Shown: positions 9,205-18,736, counted from the stretch's first letter. The stretch is DNA of 64,000 bases from Rhizobium leguminosarum bv. trifolii WSM2297 (GCF_000271845.1 NZ_JH719395.1:3978361-4042360), one strand, 5' to 3'. Numbers and translations: made by a program. Notes: generated by a model not told the origin, from the letters alone.

Positions 9205-9837
9205 ATGACCGATGACACGACGAAAAACGGACCTGACGCAACTGCGGCCGATGCCGCAGCCGACGCTGCCGCCTACGTCGACAACGATTTAACGCAGGAA
9301 GAGGCCTCCCAGCCGGACCCGCTCGAGCTTCTCAAAACCGAAAACGGCGAGCTGCGCGACCGCTATCTGCGCCTTGCTGCCGAGATGGACAATCTGCGCC
9401 GGCGCACCGAGCGCGAGGTGAAGGATGCCAAGTCCTATTCCGTCGCGGGTTTCGCGCGTGACATGCTTGCCGTCTCGGACAATCTGCGCCGGGCGCTGGA
9501 TGCCATCCCTCCGGAGACCAAGGAGGCGGCCGATGCCGGCCTCAGCACCCTGATCGAGGGTGTCGAGATGACCGAGCGCGCCATGCTCTCGGCGCTCGAG
9601 CGCCACGGCGTTCGCAAGCTGGAGCCGGTCGGCCAGAAGTTCGACCCGAATTTCCATCAGGCAATGTTCGAGGTGCCGAACCCTGAGGTGCCGAACAACA
9701 CGGTCGTCCAGGTCGTGCAGGCAGGTTTCACTATCGGCGAGCGCGTGCTGCGCCCGGCCATGGTCGGTGTCGCCAAGGGCGGCCCTAAGCCGACCGAAGC
9801 CGAAACCAATTCCGTCTTCGACGAAAAGGACGCCTGA
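9205..9837 (+). CDS. grpE: Nucleotide exchange factor GrpE
   Basis: A 210-residue co-chaperone that releases ADP from DnaK. An acidic, Ala-rich N-terminus is followed by the long dimer-forming coiled coil ([22 protein letters not shown]) and the compact C-terminal beta domain with the GrpE signature region ([38 protein letters not shown]). The length is typical. It follows hrcA in the same direction and probably has its own heat-shock promoter at 9142-9170. The 3' end faces a convergent nucleoside hydrolase gene. Confidence 0.97.
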   Translation: MTDDTTKNGPDATAADAAADAAAYVDNDLTQEEASQPDPLELLKTENGELRDRYLRLAAEMDNLRRRTEREVKDAKSYSVAGFARDMLAVSDNLRRALDAIPPETKEAADAGLSTLIEGVEMTERAMLSALERHGVRKLEPVGQKFDPNFHQAMFEVPNPEVPNNTVVQVVQAGFTIGERVLRPAMVGVAKGGPKPTEAETNSVFDEKDA

Positions 9838-9841
9838 GATC

Positions 9842-9871
9842 GCTTTCCTTCCCCTCGTGGAGAAGGAAAGC
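9842..9871. other. Hairpin between convergent grpE and nucleoside hydrolase genes
   Basis: GCTTTCCTTC (9842-9851) pairs with GAAGGAAAGC (9862-9871), with two or three more inner pairs. It fills the 40-base gap between two converging genes. Neither side has a T-run immediately 3' of the stem, so termination is likely but not of the textbook form. Confidence 0.5.
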
Positions 9872-9877
9872 CAAAAA

Positions 9878-10822
9878 TCAGATGCGGGCGAAACGTTCGA
9901 TCAACAGATCGAAGAAGCCGTCCGCATCCACATGGCGCATGACTTTTGCATTGCGCTTGCGCTCGGTGACATGCCACCAGTCGACGACAGTCATGCCGAC
10001 GGTGAGTTCGGAACGGACCTCGATTTCGACATTGCAGTCCCGGCCTTTGAATAGCTCCGGCTTCAGCAGGTAGGCGATCACGGTCGGATCATGCAGCGGC
10101 CCGCCGTCGGAGCCGTATTTCTCGATGTCGAAGCGCTCGAAGAATTCCAGCATCTCGACCATCGCCTTAACAGGCGCCGTGCCGATTTCGGCCATGCGCC
10201 TCACCCGGTCCTTGCGGGTCAGCAACTGGTGGGTCACGTCGAGCGGCATCATCACGATCGGCACGCCTGAGCGAAAGACGATATCGGCGGCCTCGGGATC
10301 GACGTAAATATTGAATTCCGCTGCCGGCGTGATGTTGCCGCCCTCGAAAAAGCCGCCGCCCATCATCACCAGTTCGCGGATGCGCGGGGCGATGTCGGGC
10401 GCCTTCTGCAAGGCCATGCCGATATTGGTGAGCGGTCCGAGCGTGCAGAGCGTCACCGTGCCTTCCGGCTCGCGGCGCAGCGTCTCAATGATGAAGTCGA
10501 CCGAATGGCCGGGCTGCAGCGCCATCGTCGGTTCGGCGAGCTGAGGACCGTCGAGGCCGGTCTTGCCGTGCACATGTTCGGCCGTCACCAGCTTGCGGGC
10601 GATCGGCCTGTCTGCGCCGGCGAAAACCTTGGTCTCCCTCCGGCCGCAGAGCTCGCAGACGATGCGCGCATTGCGGCTGGTCAGCGAAAGCGGCACGTTG
10701 CCGGCAACCGTGGTGATCCCCAGCACCTCCAGCTCGTCCGGGCTGCCGAAGGCCAGCATGATGGCGGCCGCGTCGTCCTGGCCGGGATCCGTGTCGATGA
10801 TGATCTTTCTCACGCTTGCCAT
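9878..10822 (-). CDS. Nucleoside hydrolase (inosine-uridine preferring family)
   Basis: A 314-residue enzyme that cleaves the N-glycosidic bond of ribonucleosides for base salvage. The calcium-binding family signature DTDPGQDDA is at residues 11-19. The conserved NVPL, GGGFFEGGNITPAAEFNIYVDPEAA and late HDPTVIAYLL segments are present. The length fits the family (about 310). A GAGGGA-type site precedes the ATG. The base preference (purine or pyrimidine) cannot be read reliably. It is a single gene in its direction, with 290 bases of upstream DNA shared with the divergent small heat-shock gene. Confidence 0.92.
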   Translation of the reverse strand: MASVRKIIIDTDPGQDDAAAIMLAFGSPDELEVLGITTVAGNVPLSLTSRNARIVCELCGRRETKVFAGADRPIARKLVTAEHVHGKTGLDGPQLAEPTMALQPGHSVDFIIETLRREPEGTVTLCTLGPLTNIGMALQKAPDIAPRIRELVMMGGGFFEGGNITPAAEFNIYVDPEAADIVFRSGVPIVMMPLDVTHQLLTRKDRVRRMAEIGTAPVKAMVEMLEFFERFDIEKYGSDGGPLHDPTVIAYLLKPELFKGRDCNVEIEVRSELTVGMTVVDWWHVTERKRNAKVMRHVDADGFFDLLIERFARI

Positions 10823-11020
10823 TCGATCGTTCCATCCCTCGCCATGCCCGCTGTCTCGGCATGCAGCATTTATTCATTTTCCGTCACAAATCAGCACATT
10901 TGGCGCCGGCACGTTTTGATGCGAGGCAGCCAGCGCTTTGTCAAGCAAGGAGGTTCGCGGCCCTCTTAAAATCGAGAGCGGCTTAAAATCGAGCGGGCGA
11001 CGCCGACCGGCCGCCTGTGC

Positions 11021-11049
11021 CTTGCAGCGCCGGGTTGCTGTCCCCATAT
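11021..11049 (+). promoter_or_regulatory. Sigma-32 (RpoH) promoter of the small heat-shock gene
   Basis: CTTGCAG (11021-11027), 14 bases, then CCCCATAT (11042-11049) matches the RpoH consensus CTTGAAA/CCCCATNT very well. The predicted leader is about 60 bases. No convincing ROSE thermometer sequence was recognised in it. Confidence 0.65.
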
Positions 11050-11114
11050 TAGCGGCATCCGGATGCTGCGCTTGAGGTCCGGGATGGTCGCTTGCATCAA
11101 GGACTTGAAAAGAG

Positions 11115-11540
11115 ATGAGTCGCATTACCCCTTTCGCCAGCCCGCTGCTTCTGGGCTTCGATGCCATGGAAAAGACGCTGGAGCGCATTTCCAAGGCGAG
11201 CGACGGTTATCCGCCCTACAATATCGAACGGATCGGCGCCGATAGCGGCGCGCCGGAACGTCTGCGCATCACCCTGGCTGTCGCCGGTTTTAGCGAAGAG
11301 GAACTCGATGTCTCCATTGAGGAGAACCAGCTTCTGATTCGCGGCCGTCAGGTGGAGCAGGGGGAACGGGACTATCTCTATCGCGGCATCGCCGCCCGCC
11401 AGTTCCAGCGCACCTTCGTTCTTGCCGACGGCATGCAGGTGCTGGGAGCCGGCCTGAAGAACGGTCTGCTCTCCGTCGATCTAATTCGTCCGGAACCCGC
11501 GCGCATGGTCAAGAAAATTAACATTTCGGTTTCACAGTAG
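11115..11540 (+). CDS. Small heat-shock protein, Hsp20/IbpA type
   Basis: A 141-residue alpha-crystallin-family chaperone that holds unfolded proteins for refolding. The start MSRITPFASPLLLGFDAMEK is typical of rhizobial class A sHSPs. The crystallin domain follows at about residues 35-130 (PPYNIERI, LRITLAVAGFSEEEL, the loop around YRGIAARQFQRTF and the ending LSVDL). A strong RpoH-like promoter lies 66 bases upstream. A DUF1150 gene follows 47 bases downstream, a pairing often seen in rhizobia (recalled, not checked). Confidence 0.94.
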   Translation: MSRITPFASPLLLGFDAMEKTLERISKASDGYPPYNIERIGADSGAPERLRITLAVAGFSEEELDVSIEENQLLIRGRQVEQGERDYLYRGIAARQFQRTFVLADGMQVLGAGLKNGLLSVDLIRPEPARMVKKINISVSQ

Positions 11541-11587
11541 CACAACGGTTTGTCGAACCGTTGGTCCCTTCTTCCGGAGGAACAGGA

Positions 11588-11845
11588 ATGTTGATGAAAG
11601 AAGCCACGTCTCACTTGACCAAATCCGAGCTTGCCCACATCGGCAGCGGTGAGGTCGCCTATATCAGAAAGATGCGCACCGAAGAGGTCGCCAAGTGTTT
11701 TCCAGAGGCGCCGGATATCGATCCGAACGTCGATCTCTGGGCACTTTTCGGCGCCGACGGCACGCCGATCCTCTTGACGGACAACCGCTCCAGCACCTTC
11801 TTCAAGGCTGCCGAGGACGAACTGAAGACGGTCAGCCTGCACTGA
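11588..11845 (+). CDS. DUF1150 family protein
   Basis: An 85-residue soluble protein of unknown function. It contains LAHIGSGEVAYIRKM and ends with LLTDNRSSTFFKAAEDELKTVSLH, which I recognise as the DUF1150 family found next to sHSP genes in Rhizobiales. The ATG at 11588 has a perfect GGAGG site 7 bases upstream (11576-11580), which decides against the longer frame from 11561. It is probably co-transcribed with the heat-shock gene and so heat-induced. No catalytic motif is visible. Confidence 0.82.
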   Translation: MLMKEATSHLTKSELAHIGSGEVAYIRKMRTEEVAKCFPEAPDIDPNVDLWALFGADGTPILLTDNRSSTFFKAAEDELKTVSLH

Positions 11846-11988
11846 CCGTCAAATAGTCCCCGTCGCGTTTCACCGCTCTTGCGGCGCGTGAGTCAGTTTA
11901 ACTAATGTCTCCGCGGTCGAGGCGCTGCCGCGACATATGCGCGTCGCCGATCAGCATCAACGGCGATTTCCATTCGGGAGTCGCGAGA

Positions 11989-12519
<531 letters not shown>

Positions 12520-12579
12520 ATCCGCTGCCCTCCTTGAATGGCACATCCGCGAGACTGATTGCAGTATGTAATCGGTCAC

Positions 12580-12608
12580 AAGATAGATCGACTGATTTTA
12601 TAATGCAA
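12580..12608 (-). promoter_or_regulatory. Candidate sigma-70 promoter of the RibD-like gene
   Basis: On the minus strand TTGCAT (12608-12603), 17 bases, then TATCTT (12585-12580). GACTGATT is present as a direct repeat at 12553-12560 and 12590-12597, one copy between the promoter boxes and one downstream, which could be a regulator site. Confidence 0.5.
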
Positions 12609-12704
12609 TTGGTTTTGGGTGCGCACGAACGCCCGCGCTCAGGCTGCCCGATCAACCTCACGCAAGGAGCTGGGGATTGTCGGAGCCTGCGCGTCTCCTG
12701 GGGC

Positions 12705-13406
12705 TCAGATCTTCCTGAAAGTCAGATAGGCCGAAGAGCGGCCTTCACGCCGGGCCTTGGCCTCGTAACGCGTGCTCGGCCAGCCCTCGTAAGGCGTCAG
12801 CCAGTCCGCTGCATTGGCGGCTATCCATTCGAAGCCGCCATGGTCGCGGCATTTGAGCAGCGTCCAGTTGACATAGGTGTCGATGTCGGAGGCAAAGCAG
12901 AACAGGCCGGCGGGCTTCAGCACGCGATGAAAGCGGTCGAGATTGGTCTTCGAGACGAAGCGGCGTTTCCAGTGCTTCCGCTTGGGCCAGGGGTCGGGAT
13001 AGAGCAGGTCGATCTGATCGAGCGAAGCGTCCGGCAGCCAGTCGAGCAGTTGCGTCGCGTCGTCATTGTAGACGCGGATATTGCGTGCCCCGGTCTCGCC
13101 GATGCGCGACAGCAGCTTCTGCATGGAATTGACGAAGGGTTCGACGCCGATAAAGCCGGTGGAAGGTTTTTCCAGGGCGCGGTGGATCAGGTGTTCGCCA
13201 CCGCCGAAACCGATTTCCAGCCGCAATTTTTCGACCGGAACCGGGAAGAGGGAGGTCAGCGGCTCCGAGGGAGCCGCTGAGAGATCGATAAGGAATGCCG
13301 GCAGCAGACTGTTCAGCGTCTCGGCCTGCTGTTCGCGCAGGGCTTTGCCCTTGCGGCGACCGAAGAAGGCTTCCGTCGCCCGGCCGCGGCGTTCCATATC
13401 CGTCAT
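12705..13406 (-). CDS. trmB: tRNA (guanine-N7-)-methyltransferase
   Basis: A 233-residue SAM-dependent enzyme that methylates G46 in the variable loop of tRNA. The SAM-binding motif [10 protein letters not shown] is near residue 65, and the TrmB signature [16 protein letters not shown] lies near residue 135. The length is typical. The start lies 8 bases after the metK stop, so the two form a leftward metK-trmB operon driven from the metK promoter. The adjacency makes sense because MetK supplies the methyl donor. Confidence 0.96.
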   Translation of the reverse strand: MTDMERRGRATEAFFGRRKGKALREQQAETLNSLLPAFLIDLSAAPSEPLTSLFPVPVEKLRLEIGFGGGEHLIHRALEKPSTGFIGVEPFVNSMQKLLSRIGETGARNIRVYNDDATQLLDWLPDASLDQIDLLYPDPWPKRKHWKRRFVSKTNLDRFHRVLKPAGLFCFASDIDTYVNWTLLKCRDHGGFEWIAANAADWLTPYEGWPSTRYEAKARREGRSSAYLTFRKI

Positions 13407-13414
13407 GCTTTATC

Positions 13415-14653
13415 TCAGGCCTTCACGCTTTCCTTGAGCGCCTTCACCAGGTCGGTGCGCTCCCAGGAGAACGAGCCGTCGCGGCCGGCCTTGCGGCCGA
13501 AATGGCCATAGGCGGAGGTCTTGGCATAGATCGGCTTGTTGAGGTCGAGATGGCGGCGGATGCCCGACGGAGACAGGTCCATGTTCTTGCGGATAGCCGC
13601 TTCGACCTGATCCTCGCTGACCTTGCCGGTGCCGTGCAGGTCGACATAGATCGACAGCGGCTGGGCGACGCCGATCGCGTAGGAAATCTGGATCGTGCAG
13701 CGGTCGGCAAGGCCGGCGGCTACGACGTTCTTGGCAAGGTAGCGGGCGGCATAGGCGGCCGAACGGTCGACCTTCGTCGTGTCCTTGCCGGAGAATGCGC
13801 CGCCGCCATGCGGAGCGGCGCCGCCGTAGGTGTCGACGATGATCTTGCGGCCGGTGAGGCCTGCATCGCCGTCCGGTCCGCCGATGACGAACTTGCCGGT
13901 CGGGTTGATGTACCAGTTGCAATCGTCGGCGATCTTCAACTCGCCGAGCGCTTCGCGGATATAGGGCTCGACGACGGCGCGGACCTTCGCCGAATCCCAG
14001 CTCTCGTCGAGATGCTGGGTGGAAAGCACGATCGAGGTTGCTTCGGACGGCTTGCCGTCGACGTAGCGCACCGTCACCTGGCTCTTGGCGTCGGGGCCGA
14101 GCTTGGCGACTTCGCCGTCGCCCTTCTTGCGGGCAACCGCGAGCAGCTGCAGGATCTTGTGGGAATAATAGATCGGGGCCGGCATCAGGTCCGGCGTTTC
14201 CTTGCAGGCGTAACCGAACATGATGCCCTGGTCGCCGGCGCCTTCATTGCCCTGCTGGTCGGCGGCGCTGTCGACGCCCTGCGCGATGTCGGCCGACTGC
14301 GAGTGCAACAGCACGTCGATCTTGGCCTTCTTCCAGTGGAAACCGTCCTGCTCGTAACCGATATCCTTGATGGCGCGGCGGGCGGCGGCCTTGAACTTCG
14401 AAGGATTGATGACGTCCTTGCCGTCCTTGTCCTTCTTCATCAGGCTCGGCGGCAGGCGGACTTCACCGGCGATGACGACGCGGTTGGTGGTCGCCAGCGT
14501 TTCGCAGGCAATGCGCACGCCCCATGGATTGACACCGGTCTTGGCCGCTTCGCGGTAGACCAGATCGACAATCTCGTCGGAGATGCGGTCACAGACCTTG
14601 TCCGGATGGCCTTCGGCAACAGACTCGCTGGTAAAGAGATAATTCGCGCGCAT
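13415..14653 (-). CDS. metK: S-adenosylmethionine synthetase
   Basis: A 412-residue enzyme making SAM from methionine and ATP. The hallmarks are [16 protein letters not shown] at the N-terminus, [12 protein letters not shown] (ATP-binding hexapeptide region) and the P-loop-like GGGAFSGKD. The start MRANYLF at 14653 has a GAGGGG site upstream; an in-frame ATG 24 bases earlier is less likely. It is slightly longer than the E. coli enzyme (384), which is usual for alphaproteobacteria. The gene has its own promoter, overlapped by a palindrome at 14730-14745, and is followed by trmB. Confidence 0.97.
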   Translation of the reverse strand: MRANYLFTSESVAEGHPDKVCDRISDEIVDLVYREAAKTGVNPWGVRIACETLATTNRVVIAGEVRLPPSLMKKDKDGKDVINPSKFKAAARRAIKDIGYEQDGFHWKKAKIDVLLHSQSADIAQGVDSAADQQGNEGAGDQGIMFGYACKETPDLMPAPIYYSHKILQLLAVARKKGDGEVAKLGPDAKSQVTVRYVDGKPSEATSIVLSTQHLDESWDSAKVRAVVEPYIREALGELKIADDCNWYINPTGKFVIGGPDGDAGLTGRKIIVDTYGGAAPHGGGAFSGKDTTKVDRSAAYAARYLAKNVVAAGLADRCTIQISYAIGVAQPLSIYVDLHGTGKVSEDQVEAAIRKNMDLSPSGIRRHLDLNKPIYAKTSAYGHFGRKAGRDGSFSWERTDLVKALKESVKA

Positions 14654-14729
14654 TCCGGGATTCCCCTCAAAGAACAAAAGCTAGCTAGTAAGTACTCAGT
14701 TCGAGGCTCGATGACAAGCGTAGAAGGAC

Positions 14730-14745
14730 ATAAATATATCTTTAT
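14730..14745 (-). promoter_or_regulatory. AT-rich palindrome overlapping the metK promoter
   Basis: ATAAATATATCTTTAT is a 16-base inverted repeat with one mismatched pair. It covers the proposed -10 box of metK, the geometry of a repressor site. SAM- or SAH-sensing regulators of the SahR/SamR type are known to control methionine genes in Proteobacteria; assigning this site to one of them is inference. Confidence 0.5.
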
Positions 14746-14764
14746 ATCTGCGGCAAAGTGACAA
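14736..14764 (-). promoter_or_regulatory. Candidate metK promoter
   Basis: On the minus strand TTGTCA (14764-14759), a 17-base spacer and AGATAT (14741-14736). The leader would be about 75 bases long. I could not fold it into a known SAM riboswitch. Confidence 0.45.
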
Positions 14765-14782
14765 ATTTTGCCCCAAAAACGC

Positions 14783-14808
14783 AAAAAAGCGGCCTTTCGA
14801 CCGCTTTT
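14783..14808 (-). terminator. Rho-independent terminator of the praR gene
   Basis: Read leftward, AAAAGCGGT pairs with GCCGCTTTT (14800-14808 against 14785-14793) around a CGAAAG loop and runs into TTTTTT. It separates the XRE regulator from metK. Confidence 0.88.
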
Positions 14809-14830
14809 CGGATTTTGCGATGGAGGTGGT

Positions 14831-15250
14831 TCAGTCGGCGTCGGCCTCGGCCGCCAAAGCCTTCACCAGCTCCACGACCTTGCGGCGAACCTTCGGATCG
14901 GAAATCTTGACGAAGGCGCGGTTGAGCTGCAGGCCTTCGGAAGAGGAGAGGAAATCGACGACGTAATTCGAGCTGGAGGCTTCGGACATGCCGCCGCCGG
15001 CGCCGGAATGTTCGCCGGGCGCGTCCTCGAAGAAAAAGGAAACCGGAACATTGAGGATGTTCGAGATATTCTGCAGACGGCTTGCGCCGACGCGGTTGGT
15101 GCCCTTTTCGTATTTCTGGATTTGCTGGAAGGTGATGCCGAGGCTTTCGCCGAGTTTTTCTTGGCTCATGCCCAGCATTGTTCGGCGAAGACGAATACGG
15201 CTGCCAACATGGATGTCGATCGGGTTAGGCTTCTTTTTGTTTTCAATCAT
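14831..15250 (-). CDS. praR: XRE-family regulator, PraR/PhrR type
   Basis: A 139-residue DNA-binding protein with an HTH_3 domain at about residues 16-72 (GSRIRLRRTMLGMSQEKLGE and ITFQQIQKYEKGTNRVGAS) and a short helical tail (VRRKVVELVKAL). It matches what I know of PraR in R. leguminosarum, a repressor linked to quorum sensing and root attachment, and PhrR in Sinorhizobium, a pH-responsive gene beside actA. The neighbour lnt is the actA homologue, which supports the identification. It has its own promoter (15374-15402), a palindrome in its leader, and a terminator. Confidence 0.85.
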   Translation of the reverse strand: MIENKKKPNPIDIHVGSRIRLRRTMLGMSQEKLGESLGITFQQIQKYEKGTNRVGASRLQNISNILNVPVSFFFEDAPGEHSGAGGGMSEASSSNYVVDFLSSSEGLQLNRAFVKISDPKVRRKVVELVKALAAEADAD

Positions 15251-15341
15251 GGTCGTGCCCTAGCTAAGAATTTCAACCTGTTTAACCGGCATGCCCCTGA
15301 TCCATCCCAAACGCCACGTTGCAAGCGGTGAGAATCCACCT

Positions 15342-15358
15342 TTGAACATACGTTCGAA
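15342..15358 (-). promoter_or_regulatory. Palindrome in the praR leader
   Basis: TTGAACATACGTTCGAA has GAAC/GTTC core arms and near-symmetrical flanks. It lies just downstream of the predicted transcription start of praR, a good place for autoregulation. Which protein binds is not known. Confidence 0.35.
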
Positions 15359-15373
15359 ACGCCGATTGTCATC

Positions 15374-15402
15374 ACTATGCAATTTTAGGGGTTTTCGGTC
15401 AA
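15374..15402 (-). promoter_or_regulatory. Candidate sigma-70 promoter of praR
   Basis: On the minus strand TTGACC (15402-15397), exactly 17 bases, then CATAGT (15379-15374). The -35 box overlaps the lnt stop codon, so praR can be transcribed independently of lnt. Confidence 0.55.
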
Positions 15403-17003
15403 TTCAACCCGGAAATAAAACCTCTGCGAGAAACCAGCGCAATCAAAATGAGCAGCGCCTCCGTCAACCAGAAGTATGTTTGCCGGGGAAATGTTGTTCC
15501 GGCTTCTACACCGAGCCTATCAAGAGTTGCATCAATAAAGCCGGTTTGTTCGAGATCGAGGCCTGTAATAATCTCCCCTTGTGCATTCACAATTGCTGAA
15601 ATACCGCTGTTGGCGTCGCGAATCAGCGGCAGTCCGGTTTCAACAGCCCGCACCCGCGCCTGCTGGAAGTGCTGATAGGGGCCGGGTGTCGCACCGAACC
15701 AGGCATCGTTGGTGATATTGAGGATCGCATTGGCGTCTTTGATGTCGCCGGTCATCTCATCGGGGAAAATGATCTCGTAGCAGATCAGCGGATAGAGATT
15801 GAGCCCGCCGGGCAGCGCCAGCAGGTGCCGGCTCGCCGCTGCTGAAAACCCTCCCGGCATCTCGACGACGTTCTGGATACCGAATTCGTTGAGCAGGTCT
15901 TCGAAGGGCAGGTATTCGCCGAACGGCACCAGATGCACCTTGTCGGAGGCCGCGATGATCTGACCACGGCCGTCGATCACGTAGATGGAATTATAGTAGC
16001 GCGTTGGCGTCCCGGGCCCCATCTCCTCGGCGCGCACCGCGCCGGCGATCAGGATCTGGTTGTCGTCGAGCGTATCGGCGATCCGCGTCAGCGCATCCTG
16101 GTTGTCGGTGAGGATGAAGGGGATCGAGGTTTCCGGCCAGACGATGATATCGGGCTTGCGCCCGCCATTTTTCGGTGTTTCGGCCGACAGCTTCAGATGC
16201 GTCTCGAAGATTGCAGCGCGGTCGGCGTCGTTGTCCATCTTCGCCGCCTGATCGATGGCCGGCTGCACCAGCCGCACCACCGGCTGCTTGTCCTGAGGCA
16301 AGGCTTCTGCCCGCGGCGCGAAATAGAGGCCATAAGCGCCATAACCGAGATGGGCGGCAAACAGCAGGACGGCGAGCGCAATGCCCGTCCGCGCGCCTTG
16401 CCGTGTGCCGATAAGGGCCGGGGCTGAAAAGACGAAGACGGCAAGGGCCGTCACCCCCATCGCGCCGATCACATGCGCCGATTGCATCATCAGCGGAACC
16501 GGCATCATGCCGTAGCCGATGGCGTTCCAGGGAAAGCCGGTCAGGATCACGCTTCGAAGCCATTCCATCAGCCCGAAGCCGGCAGCCAGTGCGGCGATCC
16601 GTCCCATGCCGTCGGACCAGAAGATGCGGGCAAGGGCGGCCGCCAGCCCGTAGAAAATTGCCAGACAGGCCGGCAGCCCGAGAATGGCGAGCGGCAGCGC
16701 CCAGGCGAATTCCTCCTGATCGACCAGCAGCGCATGACCGAGCCACCAGAGACCGGCGACGAAATAGCCGAAGCCGAACAGCCAGCCGGTGGCAAAGGCC
16801 GGCCACAGCCGGCCGATCAGGCCGCTGTCAGGCGAAGCCGCCGCCCCGTCGATCAGCCAGACGAGCAGCGTGAAGGAGAGGAACATTGCCGCGAAGAAGC
16901 CGAAGGGCGGCAGCGCCAGCACAGCGAATGCTCCGGCGGCGATGGCCAGCAGCGACCGTTTCAAACCCCAGACGAGGATAACCCTGTCCGCAAGCCGCTC
17001 CAT
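15399..17003 (-). CDS. lnt: Apolipoprotein N-acyltransferase (ActA homologue)
   Basis: A 534-residue inner-membrane enzyme that adds the third acyl chain to lipoproteins. Six or more hydrophobic segments fill the first 220 residues, followed by a nitrilase-type periplasmic domain. All three catalytic residues are visible: Glu in VWPETSIPF, Lys in SDKVHLVPFGEYLPF and Cys in PLICYEIIFPD. The start at 17003 (MERLADRVIL) was preferred to ATGs 12 and 27 bases upstream. In Sinorhizobium this gene is actA, needed for growth at low pH. It follows a CorC-type gene by 66 bases. Confidence 0.94.
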   Translation of the reverse strand: MERLADRVILVWGLKRSLLAIAAGAFAVLALPPFGFFAAMFLSFTLLVWLIDGAAASPDSGLIGRLWPAFATGWLFGFGYFVAGLWWLGHALLVDQEEFAWALPLAILGLPACLAIFYGLAAALARIFWSDGMGRIAALAAGFGLMEWLRSVILTGFPWNAIGYGMMPVPLMMQSAHVIGAMGVTALAVFVFSAPALIGTRQGARTGIALAVLLFAAHLGYGAYGLYFAPRAEALPQDKQPVVRLVQPAIDQAAKMDNDADRAAIFETHLKLSAETPKNGGRKPDIIVWPETSIPFILTDNQDALTRIADTLDDNQILIAGAVRAEEMGPGTPTRYYNSIYVIDGRGQIIAASDKVHLVPFGEYLPFEDLLNEFGIQNVVEMPGGFSAAASRHLLALPGGLNLYPLICYEIIFPDEMTGDIKDANAILNITNDAWFGATPGPYQHFQQARVRAVETGLPLIRDANSGISAIVNAQGEIITGLDLEQTGFIDATLDRLGVEAGTTFPRQTYFWLTEALLILIALVSRRGFISGLN

Positions 17004-17069
17004 GCGCACTCCCATCAAACCGCGAATCAACCCGTTCGCAGTCTTTCAAAAAAGCGGCTCTTTGTCCTG

Positions 17070-18224
17070 TCAGTTGGCGGTCGATCCCGCCGGCCGGTCG
17101 TCGCCGCCATCGGAGCCGGGCGGGACGTCGCCATCCACCTTGGGGCGGCGGCGGATCGCATGGCGCTTGCGGGTGATGCGCAGCCGTTTGATGCGGCGCG
17201 GATCGGCGTCGAGGATGTGGAATTCGAAGCCGGGCAGCGCCTGGACGACCTCGCCGCGCACCGGGATGCGGCCAAGCGCGGAGAAGATCAGGCCGCCCAG
17301 CGTATCGACCTCGTCGACCTGCTCGCTGATGTCGAAATCCGGCCCGATCGCTGCGGCGATCTCTTCCAGTTCGACGCGGGCATCGGCGATGAAGACGTCT
17401 TCGGCGACCCGCTTGAACATCACCTCTTCGTCGTCATGTTCGTCATCGATGTCGCCGACCACCATTTCGACGATGTCCTCATGCGAGGCGAGCCCGTCGG
17501 TGCCGCCATATTCATCGATGACCAGCGCCATCTGCGTGCGGTTGACCTGCATGCGGCGCAACAGGTCGGAGGCCAGCATCGACGGCGGCACGAACAGGAT
17601 CTTGCGGATGATGCCGGCTTCCGTCAGCGTCTTCTGCAGGTCGACGCGGGCGAGATCCAAATTCGGCTTGGCCGAACGCGTGGTCTTCTGGATGTTTTCG
17701 GGCGCAACCTCGATTGCCGGCAGCGCCGGCACGGCAACGGCCGGTTTGGTCGGGCCGCGGCGCTTGTTGCGCGCCTGCTTGGCGACATAGGAGAGCAGGT
17801 CGCGGATATGCACCATGCCGCGCGGATCGTCGAGCGTATCGGCATAGACGGGCATGCGCGAGCGGCCGGATTCCTCAAACAGGATCATCAACTCGCCGAT
17901 GGTGATGTTCTGATCGACCGCCTCGATATCGGCGCGCGGCACCATCACGTCGGCGACACGCACCTCGCGAAAGCGCAGGATGTTGTGCAGCATGGCCCGT
18001 TCGTCGGGCGAAAAGGCGTCGTCGCCGGCCGCATCGGTCATCAGCGCGTCGGCAAGATCTTCGCGCAGCCGCGAGCCCTGCTGCGGGCGAAGGATGCGCG
18101 CGGCGCGCGACCAGAAGGATTGAGATCGGCCGGATGGCCGACTACTACTGCCCGCCTCGTCCGAAGAGGAGGATGGCTCGGAGTCCTTGGCGTCTGCCGC
18201 CGCCTTCGTCGTAAAGTCGCTCAT
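17070..18224 (-). CDS. Hemolysin-family CBS-domain protein (CorC/TlyC)
   Basis: A 384-residue cytoplasmic protein with two CBS motifs ([14 protein letters not shown] at about 97 and a second around [20 protein letters not shown] at about 245) and a C-terminal transporter-associated CorC_HlyC domain ending near residue 350. The membrane DUF21 domain of larger paralogues is absent, as in E. coli CorC/YbeX. The function is debated: magnesium/cobalt handling, or a role linked to ribosome maturation with YbeY. The start overlaps the ybeY stop by 4 bases. The conserved order miaB-phoH-ybeY-corC-lnt is intact. Confidence 0.92.
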   Translation of the reverse strand: MSDFTTKAAADAKDSEPSSSSDEAGSSSRPSGRSQSFWSRAARILRPQQGSRLREDLADALMTDAAGDDAFSPDERAMLHNILRFREVRVADVMVPRADIEAVDQNITIGELMILFEESGRSRMPVYADTLDDPRGMVHIRDLLSYVAKQARNKRRGPTKPAVAVPALPAIEVAPENIQKTTRSAKPNLDLARVDLQKTLTEAGIIRKILFVPPSMLASDLLRRMQVNRTQMALVIDEYGGTDGLASHEDIVEMVVGDIDDEHDDEEVMFKRVAEDVFIADARVELEEIAAAIGPDFDISEQVDEVDTLGGLIFSALGRIPVRGEVVQALPGFEFHILDADPRRIKRLRITRKRHAIRRRPKVDGDVPPGSDGGDDRPAGSTAN

Positions 18225-18736
18225 GGTTCCATTTTAAGGTCTTGACCCTCGTAGGGATCAGATAGGCCGAGCTGCGCCAAAATGCGAGTCTCCAGCCCCT
18301 CCATAATTTCGGCTTCGGCACTATTCATATGGTCGTAGCCGAGAAGATGCAAGAAACCGTGCACCAGAAGATGGGTCAGGTGGTCGTCAAAACTCTTTTC
18401 CAGCTCGACGGTTTCCCGTTCCACCGTCTCCCGGGCGATGATGATGTCGCCGAGCATCGGACCGGGCATCTTGCCGGGCTGAACCGGAAAGGCCGGAAAG
18501 GAGAGCACGTTGGTCGCCTTGTCCTTGCCGCGCCATTCGGCGTTGATGTCCTGGATCGAGGCGTCGTCGGTGAAAACAAGCGAAACCTCGGGCGGCATGG
18601 TCGGGAAGGGCTGTTTCTCGCTGTCGCGGAGATAGACCACGGCCGCGCCGAGCACGCGTTCGCAAAAGGACAGCAGCGTCTCCTCGCCCGGCCAGCCGAT
18701 GTCGTCGACGCTGATCTGGATATCGAGTTCTGCCAT
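18221..18736 (-). CDS. ybeY: Endoribonuclease YbeY
   Basis: A 171-residue metal-dependent RNase that matures 16S rRNA and takes part in ribosome quality control. The zinc-binding motif [15 protein letters not shown] (HX3HX5H) is at about residues 125-139. The length is typical. It overlaps phoH by one base upstream and the CorC-type gene by four bases downstream, so all three are translationally coupled. Confidence 0.95.
   Translation of the reverse strand: MAELDIQISVDDIGWPGEETLLSFCERVLGAAVVYLRDSEKQPFPTMPPEVSLVFTDDASIQDINAEWRGKDKATNVLSFPAFPVQPGKMPGPMLGDIIIARETVERETVELEKSFDDHLTHLLVHGFLHLLGYDHMNSAEAEIMEGLETRILAQLGLSDPYEGQDLKMEP

Noticed and set aside
11050..11114. ROSE-type RNA thermometer before the small heat-shock gene
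   Set aside because: The leader is only about 60 bases and lacks the conserved ROSE segment pairing with the ribosome site; the RpoH promoter explains heat control.
14654..14735. SAM riboswitch in the metK leader
   Set aside because: No SAM-I, SAM-II or SAM/SAH-type pseudoknot could be drawn in the short leader; the palindrome over the promoter suggests protein control.
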